Of a stretch of DNA of 64,000 nucleotides, positions 1 to 8,747 are shown one piece after another. Within the stretch, counting starts at the first letter, position 1. Each line of letters opens with the position of its first letter. The notes below the pieces were generated by a model. That model saw only the letters and a list, made by a program, of their open reading frames with translations, was not told where the DNA came from and did no database searches. The stretch comes from Pleomorphochaeta sp963678575 (GTDB lineage Bacteria > Spirochaetota > Spirochaetia > Sphaerochaetales > Sphaerochaetaceae): NCBI GenBank assembly GCA_963678575.2, contig CAXXHV010000002.1:1612001-1676000 (forward strand), given 5' to 3'. Position numbers and translations under genes: made by a program.

Positions 1-2
1 AT

Positions 3-485
3 TGCAGTATTCGTGAAAACTTTTTACTAGCAAATAAGGATGCAATTGATAAAGATATGTTAGACTCATTAAAAAGTGTTAATCTACTTGATTTTGTTAT
101 TAAAAATGATGGCCTCGATAAAGTATTAAGTGAAGATGCAACAAACATCTCTGGTGGACAAAAACAGAGACTTGCTCTTGCTATTAATCTATTGGCAAAA
201 AAGCAAATTTATATTTTTGATGAAGCTACTAGCAATATTGATGTTGAAAGTGAATCTATTATATTAAAAAATATAATTCAACTATCTAAAACTAAATCTG
301 TAATTATAATTTCTCATAAACTTGCTAATATAATAAATGCTGATCAAATATATTTTATGAATAAAGGTAGAATAATAGAAAAAGGAAACCATAAAAATTT
401 ATTAGAACAAAATGGCGGGTATGCGAAATTATATCAGACACAGACCAATTTAGAAGATACATATAGATTGGGGGAAATTATATGA
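3..485 (+). CDS. ABC exporter ATPase/permease, C-terminal end (partial)
   Basis: The reading frame is open to the left edge, so only the end of the nucleotide-binding domain is present. The first residues read CSIRENFLLANKDAID, the usual SIRENI-type segment after the Q-loop. They are followed by the ABC signature SGGQKQRLALA, the Walker B strand IYIFDEATS, the D-loop and the H-loop histidine in IIISHK. The Walker A and the membrane domain must lie outside the window. The TGA stop overlaps the ATG of the next gene (ATGA), so the two halves are translationally coupled and probably form a heterodimeric exporter of the MsbA/CydDC/multidrug type. The substrate cannot be inferred. Confidence 0.9.
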   Translation, partial: CSIRENFLLANKDAIDKDMLDSLKSVNLLDFVIKNDGLDKVLSEDATNISGGQKQRLALAINLLAKKQIYIFDEATSNIDVESESIILKNIIQLSKTKSVIIISHKLANIINADQIYFMNKGRIIEKGNHKNLLEQNGGYAKLYQTQTNLEDTYRLGEII

Positions 486-2191
486 ATAAAGGTAGATCAA
501 CTCGCCGGAGTGGAATAGTAATTATGGCAAAACTCTTGTTTTTACTTGGAAGCCTCTCCTATATAATGATTCTTGCAGTAATAAATGGTTCTTTAGGCTT
601 CATTTGTGCAATGGGTATTACTATTTTAGGATCTCTTGGGGTTGCTAAAGCTCTTGGTGAAGTTGCTTTTATTTCTTATAAAACTATTATTATATTAACA
701 TTAATGTTTGGAGTATTAAGAGGAATTCTTAGATACTTTGAACAGTATTTAAATCACTATATTGCATTTAGATTGCTCGCTGTATTGAGAGATAAAATAT
801 TTACAGCATTAAGAATTCTCAGTCCAGCAAAATTAGAAACCAAAAAAAAAGGCTCAATTATTTCAATGATAACCGCAGATATAGAAACATTAGAAGTGTT
901 TTATGCACATACAATTTCACCTATTTTTATAGCAATCATTGTTTCACTATCAGTGTTTTTATTTGTTGGCTTTTATTCAAGTTGGGACCTTGCAATAGTT
1001 GCACTATTTGGTTTTTTGGTAATTGGAATTATAATACCCATAAAGTTTTCTAAAATCTTAAAATCTTCAGGTGTAAAATATAGAAGAGAATTTTCACATT
1101 TTAGTGCATATTTTTTAGATAGCATAAAAGGAATCAAAGATATTATATTAAATAATGGTAGTGAAAAAAGAGAAAATAGTGTAAATATTTACTCTCAAAA
1201 ACTAATTGATGAAATGCAATCAATGAAAAGCAAAACTGCCAAATCTTCTTCTATTACAGATTTAGTTGTATCTTTAATTGCGTTACTAGCTGTAGCGGTC
1301 GGTGTTTTTCTTGTGATAAAGGGGATTATTCCAATCGGTAAAATGATTGTAGGCGTTGTTGCTATATTAGGATCCTTTGGCCCCGTATTGGCAATTTCTT
1401 CACTTCCTAGCAATTTAACTCAAACTTTTGCTAGTGGAGATAGAGTTTTAAATTTGTTAGAAGAAACACCTGTTGTTGATCCTATAACAAATGGGGAAAA
1501 TTTTTCTTTTAATATTCTTAAGATTAATAATTTGTCTTTTTCATATGAAAAGAATGAGACAAAAAATATTCTGTCAAATATAAATATTAGTATTAATGAA
1601 GGTAAAATTATTGGGATAGTTGGCTCATCAGGATGTGGTAAATCAACATTACTAAAACTTATAATGAGATTTTGGGAAAAAGATAAAGGTAGTATTACAT
1701 TTAATGGTATTGATATTGATAGTATTAATACAAAAAGTTTACTTAATAATGTAACTATGGTCAGTCAAACAACTTATTTATTTGATGATACAATAGAACA
1801 AAATCTTCGAATTGCTAAACCTAATGCTACTAATAAGGAAATTGTAGAGGCTTGTAAAAAAGCAGCGATTCATGACTTTATAATGACAAAATCAGACGGT
1901 TATCAAAGTAAGATAGGATTCCAAGGTTATACTTTATCTGCAGGGGAAAAACAGCGACTTGCATTAGCTAGAGCTTTTTTAAGAGGCTCCAAATTAATTC
2001 TTTTAGATGAACCAACAAGTAATGTTGATAGTATAAACGAAAAAATTATTTTAAATGCTATTAAGAATCAAAAAACTAAAAATACTTTTATTTTGGTATC
2101 TCATAGAGAATCTACAATGTCTATTGCAGATTCTGTATATAGAATGGAAAATGGAGAAATAAGTGAATATAAATCATCAATTGTAATATAG
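482..2191 (+). CDS. ABC exporter half-transporter (membrane domain plus ATPase)
   Basis: A 569-aa type IV ABC exporter half. The first 310 residues contain about six hydrophobic segments, and the ATPase domain follows. Visible motifs are Walker A GSSGCGKST, signature LSAGEKQRLALA, Walker B LILLDEPTS and H-loop VSHRE. It overlaps the preceding truncated ABC gene by 4 bp (ATGA), so the pair probably works as a heterodimer in the inner membrane. The arrangement resembles CydDC-type or multidrug exporters. Nothing in the sequence identifies the substrate. The strand-opposed ORF inside it is a shadow. Confidence 0.9.
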   Translation: MNKGRSTRRSGIVIMAKLLFLLGSLSYIMILAVINGSLGFICAMGITILGSLGVAKALGEVAFISYKTIIILTLMFGVLRGILRYFEQYLNHYIAFRLLAVLRDKIFTALRILSPAKLETKKKGSIISMITADIETLEVFYAHTISPIFIAIIVSLSVFLFVGFYSSWDLAIVALFGFLVIGIIIPIKFSKILKSSGVKYRREFSHFSAYFLDSIKGIKDIILNNGSEKRENSVNIYSQKLIDEMQSMKSKTAKSSSITDLVVSLIALLAVAVGVFLVIKGIIPIGKMIVGVVAILGSFGPVLAISSLPSNLTQTFASGDRVLNLLEETPVVDPITNGENFSFNILKINNLSFSYEKNETKNILSNINISINEGKIIGIVGSSGCGKSTLLKLIMRFWEKDKGSITFNGIDIDSINTKSLLNNVTMVSQTTYLFDDTIEQNLRIAKPNATNKEIVEACKKAAIHDFIMTKSDGYQSKIGFQGYTLSAGEKQRLALARAFLRGSKLILLDEPTSNVDSINEKIILNAIKNQKTKNTFILVSHRESTMSIADSVYRMENGEISEYKSSIVI

Positions 2192-2236
2192 TTTATAATT
2201 TATTAACTGATTAGTGTATATTATATGATGATTTAA

Positions 2237-2273
2237 CAAACTCGACTCCTAAGTATTCTAGAAATCGAGTTTG
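2237..2273 (+). terminator. hairpin terminator between convergent genes
   Basis: A perfect 9-bp stem (CAAACTCGA with TCGAGTTTG) around a 19-nt loop, followed by a T-rich stretch. It lies 45 bp after the ABC exporter stop, between that gene and the leftward TrmO-like gene, and probably ends the rightward transcript. Confidence 0.65.
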
Positions 2274-2358
2274 AGTTTTATATTTTAAAAATAAGAATAA
2301 GAATAAATGTTATTTTTATTTACTCTTTTATTTTTTATATATAACCTTATTTTTTAGT

Positions 2359-2751
2359 TTATTTGCCTGGTTTTATATCAATAATCGGTGTCCCATCTAT
2401 CATATCAGAGGTTTCTATTGTTATTGTATTTTCAGTAATATCTAGTATTTTAGTAGAAGTAATACCAAGATTATTAGGCCTTCTAGGAGATCTACTTGAA
2501 TATATTCCTAATGGTTTTTTAGAAAAACAAGTAGGGCTTACCATATCATAATCTTTTGATTTATTGAAATAAAATATTATTGTAATATCCATTCCCACTT
2601 TAAGATCTTTAATACCAATTTTATATTCATCAAGCATTGTTATTATTTCATTAGTATATTTCCTTTTCCCATTTTCATCTGCGCTATAATATGCATCATC
2701 ATAATTAGTTGAAGCATAACCAATTGGTGTAATTTCAAATTTTTCTTTCAT
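2359..2751 (-). CDS. TrmO/TsaA-like domain protein (UPF0066), short form
   Basis: A 130-aa TsaA-like beta-barrel domain. The family's S-adenosylmethionine-binding core is visible as RSPRRPNNLGIT, preceded by KKPLGIYSS and followed by DMIDGTPIIDIKP. TrmO N6-methylates t6A37 in tRNAs that read ACY codons, and characterised members carry an extra C-terminal domain. This protein ends just after the core domain, so it is a short member whose tRNA role is not assured. It is the last gene of the leftward importer operon, 34 bp after the ATPase gene, with AAGGA as ribosome binding site. Co-transcription with a peptide/metal importer leaves open a role in modifying a small imported ligand. Confidence 0.8.
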   Translation of the reverse strand: MKEKFEITPIGYASTNYDDAYYSADENGKRKYTNEIITMLDEYKIGIKDLKVGMDITIIFYFNKSKDYDMVSPTCFSKKPLGIYSSRSPRRPNNLGITSTKILDITENTITIETSDMIDGTPIIDIKPGK

Positions 2752-2785
2752 TTTTTTATCCTTATTATTATTAAAATTTACTTGT

Positions 2786-4525
2786 TTATTTATTTATTTT
2801 AAAGAAATTTAGTAATTCTTTTGTATAATTGTGTTTGGGGTTTGTAAAGACTTCTAAGGTTGAGCCTTTTTCAATTATTTCGCCTTTTTTCATAACATAT
2901 ATTTTATCAGAAACTTTTTGAGCAAGTGATAAATCATGAGTAATGAAAATCATTGAAAATCCAATACTATTTTGTAGACCTTTAATTAATCTTAAAATAT
3001 TTGCTCCAGTTGAAGCATCTAACATTGCTGAAATTTCATCCGCTATTAATAATTTAGGTTCACTTATTAATGCCCTAGCTATTGAAATTCTTTGCTTTTG
3101 ACCTCCGCTAAGCATAAAACCTTTTTTTTCTAAAAAAGAATCATTTGTAGGGAGTTGAACATATTTTAGCATCGTATTTACCTTCTCCTTTCTTTCTTCT
3201 TTTGTTTTCCATTTTAATATATCTAATGGTTCTCTAATTATTTTTAAAATTGTTTTTTGTTCGTTGATAGAAGAAATAGGGTCTTGAAATATCATTTGAA
3301 TCCCATGCATTTTTGATGTTTCATTATTATTAATAACATCTCTTCCTTCAAAATGAACGTTTCCTGTATTGGGTTTTATTATACCTGCTAATATTTCTGC
3401 AAAAGTTGATTTTCCACTTCCAGTTTGGCCAATAAGGGAAATTACTTCACCACTCCTTATTCTTAAATTGCAATTATTACAAGCATAGATTTTGTCATAT
3501 GTTTTAGTAATATTTAGAGCATTAAGTAAAGTTATTATACCACCTCTGTGACAAGATACTAATCTTTTATTATTATTTTCTTTTAAAGATGGCATTTTAG
3601 TTTTACAAATATCAATTCTTTGAGTACATCTTTCATAAAAGGGACATTTATTCCCTTCACTCATATTTGATTCTCCTGGAATCCCCCACATATCTTTATA
3701 AGGGTTTATTGCTGGAGAAGCTTCTAATAGGCCTCTAGTGTATGGATGTTGTGGATTCAATATTATTTGATTAGTAATCCCCTTTTCAACTATAATACCG
3801 CCGTAAAGTACAATAAGTTCTGTTGTAAGCTCTCTTACAATTGGTAATTCATGTGAAATTACTATCATTGAAAATTGGTGCTTTTTCTGTAATCTTTTTA
3901 ATAATTGTGTTATTTCTTTTTTATTTATTGCATCTAGTGCCATTGTAGGTTCATCAACAATTAATAGCTTAGGATTTAGAGAAATTGCCATGGCAATTAA
4001 TATTTTTTGTCTCATTCCTCCTGATAGTTCATGAGGAAATGCATGAAACCATTTTCTATCCAATTTTACTAAATCAAGTAATTCATATACCAATTGTATA
4101 GCTGCAGGTTTACTTATATTTTTATGTTCTAATATTGTTTCTAATACTTGCTCTCCTACTGATAATAGGGGGTTTAGTACATCTAATCCATTTTGAAAAA
4201 CTATAGCAATATCTTCCCATCTTAATTTTTTCATTTCACGATTATTGCATTTTAATAAATTGATATCATTATAATAAATATCACCAGTTATTTTTTCATT
4301 TAGTAAACCCATTATTGTCATTGCCAGTGTTGATTTTCCACTGCCTGATTCTCCAATTATTCCAAGAACTTCATTTTTTCTTAAATCAAATGAAATTGAA
4401 TTTAGAGCATAATATTGTTCATAATTATTATATTTTACATTTAAATTATTTACAGACAGGATGGGAGATATTTTAGTAAATTGATTATTTTTTTCATTAT
4501 TTATATTTTGTTTTTTTGTTTCCAT
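2786..4525 (-). CDS. fused dipeptide/nickel ABC importer ATPase (DppDF type)
   Basis: A 579-aa fusion of two ATPase domains that energises the two permeases encoded upstream. Domain 1 has Walker A GESGSGKST at residues 58-66, signature LSGGMRQK and Walker B LLIVDEPT. It is followed by the oligopeptide-transporter C-terminal motif (HPYTRGLLEA) and a cysteine cluster of the kind seen in DppD-like subunits (CPFYERC, then C and C). Domain 2 has GQTGSGKST near residue 370, LSGGQKQR and LLIADEIS. Single-domain DppD and DppF are about 330 aa each, so this is a slightly trimmed fusion. It starts 8 bp after the DppC stop and acts at the cytoplasmic face of the inner membrane. Confidence 0.92.
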   Translation of the reverse strand: METKKQNINNEKNNQFTKISPILSVNNLNVKYNNYEQYYALNSISFDLRKNEVLGIIGESGSGKSTLAMTIMGLLNEKITGDIYYNDINLLKCNNREMKKLRWEDIAIVFQNGLDVLNPLLSVGEQVLETILEHKNISKPAAIQLVYELLDLVKLDRKWFHAFPHELSGGMRQKILIAMAISLNPKLLIVDEPTMALDAINKKEITQLLKRLQKKHQFSMIVISHELPIVRELTTELIVLYGGIIVEKGITNQIILNPQHPYTRGLLEASPAINPYKDMWGIPGESNMSEGNKCPFYERCTQRIDICKTKMPSLKENNNKRLVSCHRGGIITLLNALNITKTYDKIYACNNCNLRIRSGEVISLIGQTGSGKSTFAEILAGIIKPNTGNVHFEGRDVINNNETSKMHGIQMIFQDPISSINEQKTILKIIREPLDILKWKTKEERKEKVNTMLKYVQLPTNDSFLEKKGFMLSGGQKQRISIARALISEPKLLIADEISAMLDASTGANILRLIKGLQNSIGFSMIFITHDLSLAQKVSDKIYVMKKGEIIEKGSTLEVFTNPKHNYTKELLNFFKINK

Positions 4526-4533
4526 TATTTTCT

Positions 4534-5349
4534 CTATAATTTTTTATTTAGTATTTTTTCTAAATCTCTAGCGAAAAATGATAAAGCTAATATTAACAAT
4601 ATTAACATTACTAAAGGACTTGTAATCCACCATTTCCAATAATTTGTGAAATATATTCCATCAAAGGTTATTGCATGATTTAATAATAACCCCCAACTTT
4701 TTGAAGTTGGATCTCCTAATCCTAAAAAAGATAAACTTGCCTCAGCTATTATTGCATGGCTAGCTGTTTTAAACATTGAAACTGCAATCATAGAAAATAC
4801 TTGAGGTAAAAAGTGTACAAAAGTTAAATATAGAAAACTAGCACCATAACTTTTTGCTGCAATGATATACTTTTCATGTTTTAGCATAAGAACTTTTGCT
4901 CTAATCATTTTTGCAGGGCCAACCCAAGACAGTATTGATATTACTAATATTATTGTGTTTATACCTGGTCCTATAAAAACACTCAAAACTATAATAAATG
5001 GTAAATGAGGTAAAGCTGTTAACACATCACATACTCCCATAATTATAGAATCATATTTTCCCCCTTTATAAGCGGCTAATATACCTAAGATACTACCACC
5101 TAACCCTGATAGTAATGCCGTAGTAAATCCAATTATTAAACTGATTAAAGACCCATGTATTATTTGAAAAAATATATCCATACCTAAATCATCACTACCT
5201 AGTGGATGGTTTAAGCACGGAGGAACAAACGAATCACATATAGGTGTAGAATAATAGCTCTTTGGTAAGAAGAGAGAAATAATGGCAAAAATTATGTTTA
5301 TTGTTAATATTGCAAAAGCAACTTTCCCTAATGGACTAAATTTTTTCAT
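4534..5349 (-). CDS. dipeptide/nickel ABC importer permease DppC type
   Basis: An integral membrane permease of the BPD_transp_1 family, with a transmembrane helix near the N-terminus, the conserved LGSDDLGMDIF segment, and the EAA-type loop EASLSFLGLGDPTSKSWG. I start it at MKKFSPLGK (5349), because AGAGG lies 8 nt upstream. The longer frame beginning at 5370 adds seven residues, lacks such a site and would overlap dppB by 35 bp. With this start the overlap is 14 bp. It should pair with the DppB-type permease encoded just upstream. Confidence 0.88.
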   Translation of the reverse strand: MKKFSPLGKVAFAILTINIIFAIISLFLPKSYYSTPICDSFVPPCLNHPLGSDDLGMDIFFQIIHGSLISLIIGFTTALLSGLGGSILGILAAYKGGKYDSIIMGVCDVLTALPHLPFIIVLSVFIGPGINTIILVISILSWVGPAKMIRAKVLMLKHEKYIIAAKSYGASFLYLTFVHFLPQVFSMIAVSMFKTASHAIIAEASLSFLGLGDPTSKSWGLLLNHAITFDGIYFTNYWKWWITSPLVMLILLILALSFFARDLEKILNKKL

Positions 5350-6304
5350 TAATTTTTCCTCTTGGATCAACTTTTTTGTTTATATATTCAGCTAAATAAT
5401 TCATAGCTAAAACTAAAAGAGCAATTAATAAAAATATAGCTTGTATCATAGGATAGTCTCGTTTTAAGACAGATTCTTTCATTAAAGTTCCAATCCCTGG
5501 ATATGCAAATACATTTTCAACTAAAATTGAAGAGGCAAATAAATGCCCAATATTTAGGAACACTCTTGAAATTATAGGTGTTAAAGAATTTTTTAATATA
5601 TAATGAATATTAATTCTATTATTCGATAACCCCTTTGCGTGTGCTGTTGTAATATAATCTTTTGAAATTATAGTTATCATGCTACTTCTAGATAATATAT
5701 AAAATTGTCCAATAGATGGGATACTCATTGTAATTATTGGTAAAAAGCTATGGGATAAAATATCACTTATATATTCTATACTAAACGAAGGAGTTTTAAA
5801 TGCGGAAACACCACCAGATAAAGGAAACCACTGTAAATTTGCAGCAAAAATAAATAAAAAAGCAATTCCTATTAAAAATGATGGAATTTCTGAAATTGAA
5901 ATTATTAGAGTATAGAAAAACTTCTCAATTTTTTTATTGCGATTAATTATGCTTAATATTGCAAATAAAATTCCTATTATACATCCAATGATTAATGAGG
6001 AAATTACAATATAAATAGTCCATGGTAATCTTGAAGCTAATATTTTATTTACACTTTCATTGTAAAAAATACTCCGTCCAAAATTTCCTTTTAGTACATT
6101 GCCATAATATTCTAAAAATTGAGTTAATAAAGGTTTATCTAAGCCATAATAGTTTTTTAAATCTTGTACCTCTGCCTCTGAGTATTGCACAGAGGTGAAT
6201 CCATCGTCAGCTGATAAAGTTAAAAATGGATCACCTGGCATTAATCTCGGAAGTACAAAATTTATTAAAAGTATTAAAAATAATACTATAAAAAATCTCT
6301 TCAC
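5336..6304 (-). CDS. dipeptide/nickel ABC importer permease DppB type
   Basis: A 322-aa permease. It starts with a membrane helix followed by the family hallmark RLMPGDPF and the YGLDKPLLTQF segment. After that come about five more hydrophobic segments and the EAA loop ILKNSLTPIISRVF, then VENVFAYPGIGTLM. It is encoded 7 bp after the binding-protein stop and overlaps dppC. Start and length agree with the family. Confidence 0.9.
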   Translation of the reverse strand: MKRFFIVLFLILLINFVLPRLMPGDPFLTLSADDGFTSVQYSEAEVQDLKNYYGLDKPLLTQFLEYYGNVLKGNFGRSIFYNESVNKILASRLPWTIYIVISSLIIGCIIGILFAILSIINRNKKIEKFFYTLIISISEIPSFLIGIAFLFIFAANLQWFPLSGGVSAFKTPSFSIEYISDILSHSFLPIITMSIPSIGQFYILSRSSMITIISKDYITTAHAKGLSNNRINIHYILKNSLTPIISRVFLNIGHLFASSILVENVFAYPGIGTLMKESVLKRDYPMIQAIFLLIALLVLAMNYLAEYINKKVDPRGKINEKI

Positions 6305-6311
6305 GGTTTAT

Positions 6312-7850
6312 TTATTCTCTTTCTAAATATGATAGTTTTACGTGGGATAAATAATTATGATCATAACGATTAGTCCAATTATCATAAACACTATTTCTGT
6401 ATACAAATGTCCAATATGCTCCTTGCATTAAATACATTGGGACTTCTTCAGAAATTAGTTTTTGTATTTTATTTAGTTGTTCTTTTCTGATATTTTCATC
6501 AAATTCAATAGCTTGTTTTTCTAATAAAGTATCTATTTCTTGATTTGACCAACCTTTTATATAATTTGAAGAAGAGCTATATACATTTCTAAGATAATCT
6601 GGATCTCCCCCCATTCCTCCATAAAATACAACAACCATTTCATAATTTCCTGTGACAATGCTATTATCACGAGTTACACTATCAATTGCTTGAATTGTTA
6701 CATGAATATTAACCTCTTCAAGTTGTAGTTTAATTAATTCACAAAGTTTTGTACTAGCTGGAGAGTTATCAGTTAACAATGTGAAGGAATATTCTTTACC
6801 ATCTAATAATTCTAAGGCTTTTTCTTTATCATATGGATATTTAGTAACCTCATCATTATAATAAATACTATTATTAGGGATATATCCTTGGCTAGAAACA
6901 AAAGCTACTCCACGATTAATTTTTTGAACTAAATTCTCAACATCTATAGCATAAGCTATAGCTTTTCTCAAATTTACATCTTTAAATTCTTCTCTTGAAT
7001 CTTGATTCATCATTAGTCTATAACAGTGAAGCGCAGGTTGTTTTGAAATTGTAAATTCATCATCATTTTCATATCTTGAAACTAAATCAGGACTTAAAGT
7101 TGTTAAATCTATTTCGCCATTATTAAATGCAAGAGTAGTATCACTTACAGGAATCCATTCTATAGCATCTATTGCAGGTTTATATCCCCAAAAATTATCA
7201 TTAGCAACTAATCTATAAGTACCTTCTGCTGGATTATAAGAATCAACAATAAAAGGGCCACTACCTACACATTTATTTTCTCCATCATAACTTCTTGGAT
7301 CTTCTACATCTTTCCAAATATGTTCAGGAATAATAGTAAAATAACCTAAGTGTTCAAGATAAGAAACTCCTGCCTCTTTTGTTGTAATTTGAACTGTGTA
7401 TTCGTCAATTACTTTTACAGAGCTTACTATAAATTCACCATTCATCATTAATTGATTGTAAACTGGTGTATGTTCTTTATAGTATTCAATTGTGAATTTA
7501 ACATCATTAGCACTAAGTTTTTCACCATCATGCCAATATATATTATCTAAAAGGTTAAAGGTATAAGTTTTCCCATCATCAGAGATGCTGTATGATTCAG
7601 CTACCCAAGGAATTAACCCTGTTTCATCTTTTTCTAATAATGAATCAAAAACTAAAAATGTTCTGAAAATTCCAGGACCTCTGTTCATATGTTGGAAAGG
7701 ATTTAATACCCCAACATTACCCCCAGCTAAATGTAATACTTTATCGCCGGTTTCAATTTCTATATTGGCTGTACTTTCTTTGGACCCATTTGCAAATAAA
7801 GAAGATACAGATAATAATAATATAGAAATAATTGTAAATTTTTTATACAT
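6312..7850 (-). CDS. periplasmic solute-binding protein of dipeptide/nickel importer
   Basis: A 512-aa SBP_bac_5 family protein. A type I signal peptide is followed by a likely cleavage site after residue 20 (SSLFANGSKES), a pattern common in spirochaetal binding proteins. Family features include LIPWVAESYSISDDGKTYTF, WHDGEKLSANDVKF, GSGPFIV and the C-terminal region with VPMYLMQGAYW. It is the first gene of the leftward operon. GGAGAA precedes its ATG, and a good promoter lies 45-73 bp upstream. The substrate may be a short peptide, nickel chelate or similar; the sequence does not decide. Confidence 0.92.
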   Translation of the reverse strand: MYKKFTIISILLLSVSSLFANGSKESTANIEIETGDKVLHLAGGNVGVLNPFQHMNRGPGIFRTFLVFDSLLEKDETGLIPWVAESYSISDDGKTYTFNLLDNIYWHDGEKLSANDVKFTIEYYKEHTPVYNQLMMNGEFIVSSVKVIDEYTVQITTKEAGVSYLEHLGYFTIIPEHIWKDVEDPRSYDGENKCVGSGPFIVDSYNPAEGTYRLVANDNFWGYKPAIDAIEWIPVSDTTLAFNNGEIDLTTLSPDLVSRYENDDEFTISKQPALHCYRLMMNQDSREEFKDVNLRKAIAYAIDVENLVQKINRGVAFVSSQGYIPNNSIYYNDEVTKYPYDKEKALELLDGKEYSFTLLTDNSPASTKLCELIKLQLEEVNIHVTIQAIDSVTRDNSIVTGNYEMVVVFYGGMGGDPDYLRNVYSSSSNYIKGWSNQEIDTLLEKQAIEFDENIRKEQLNKIQKLISEEVPMYLMQGAYWTFVYRNSVYDNWTNRYDHNYLSHVKLSYLERE

Positions 7851-7864
7851 ATAATTCTCCTAAA

Positions 7865-7882
7865 TTAGTTAATAACAACTAA
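7865..7882. promoter_or_regulatory. inverted repeat, possible operator of importer operon
   Basis: TTAGTT-AATAAC-AACTAA is a perfect 6-bp inverted repeat with a 6-nt spacer. It lies just downstream of the predicted transcription start of the importer operon and upstream of its ribosome binding site. A repressor bound here could block the operon. No regulator gene is adjacent, so this is inference from position and symmetry only. Confidence 0.35.
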
Positions 7883-7894
7883 CAAACTTCAACT

Positions 7895-7923
7895 ATTCTA
7901 GATACGATTAATAATAATGTCAA
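7895..7923 (-). promoter_or_regulatory. sigma-70 type promoter of importer operon
   Basis: On the minus strand a perfect -35 TTGACA (7918-7923) is followed after exactly 17 nt by TAGAAT (7895-7900), which matches the -10 consensus at five of six positions. The predicted start of transcription falls near 7888, giving a leader of about 38 nt before the binding-protein gene. Confidence 0.7.
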
Positions 7924-8100
7924 CATCTTTATTAAACATAAAGCATCTGTTTAAATGTATAAGTATTTAAAATTTGCATAAAAAAGAAGATTTCTAGATT
8001 TTATTGTAAAATTTTGCAACATATTTCTAATATAAAACGAAGCTTAGCATTCTTATAAAAGTTATTTGTTGTTAACAAATTTAAACTTAATAAATACTAT
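7924..8100. other. intergenic, nothing recognised
   Basis: Spacer between the importer promoter and the first relic of the accessory island. No open frame, hairpin or repeat was recognised. Confidence 0.4.
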
Positions 8101-8104
8101 CTAA

Positions 8105-8335
8105 ACTGCCCCACCAAACATGGACACAAGAAAAAACTTAATAATCTAAAGAATATCAGAATTAACTATGTTTTTGTATTAGTTTAATTATGATACATTA
8201 TGATAATTGAAGATTTTATGGGAAAAAGGTATTTTTCTGAAAAGGAAATATAAGAGTTATGAGAAAAACAATATGTAGAAAAAGGAATTGAAAAGATAAA
8301 GCTTCTAATATGATTTATTAATCACGCATCTTCCT
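8105..8335 (+). pseudogene. IS3-type transposase OrfA relic
   Basis: From 8218 the plus strand reads MGKRYFSEKEI, stop, EL, stop, EKQYVEKGIEKIK, which matches the start of the helix-turn-helix OrfA protein of one IS3-family branch as I know it. Two in-frame stops and loss of the rest make it a relic. About 100 bp upstream (8105-8120) the sequence contains ATGGACAC, like the terminal inverted repeats of such elements. The OrfB end of a similar element lies at 55.2-55.55 kb, the other side of the island. Confidence 0.5.
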
Positions 8336-8639
8336 TTATTTTGCTAATATATACAAAAGAAGAGCATAAGCTATTAAACTTGAATAAAGTTTTTCTAGGA
8401 TTTATGCAACATTTTTTCATTTATTAATAATCTATTAAGTATTTTTTCGTAATAAAATTTATATTATTTTTTTATCCTTATAAGGTGAATATATAGATCC
8501 TAAGGAAATAATTATCAATTTAACAGTAATTTCTTATTTAAATAAAATAAGGGATTTATATCTCTTTAAATATTGTATCTTCTATACCATTGTCCACATT
8601 GTTATAAGGCCTAAAGCATACTAGCTATACCTAGGTACA

Positions 8640-8727
8640 AACCTTTCTATTGAATCTTGCATTGAATAATTTCATTATTTGAATGCATGGATAGAGCTTC
8701 AGCCACCTAAGGGCCTAGTCCCATTTC
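8640..8727. repeat. interspersed repeat, copy A
   Basis: Shares the core GGATAGAGCTTCA and the following CCTAAGGGCCT..CCCATTT block with copies at 31.6 kb and 32.5 kb, and the preceding TTGAATAATT(N)ATTATTTG block. It lies directly after the 3' end of the leftward nuclease gene, as copy B does after the lipoprotein gene. Confidence 0.7.
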
Positions 8728-8747
8728 TATTTAAAGAAAAATTTTTT

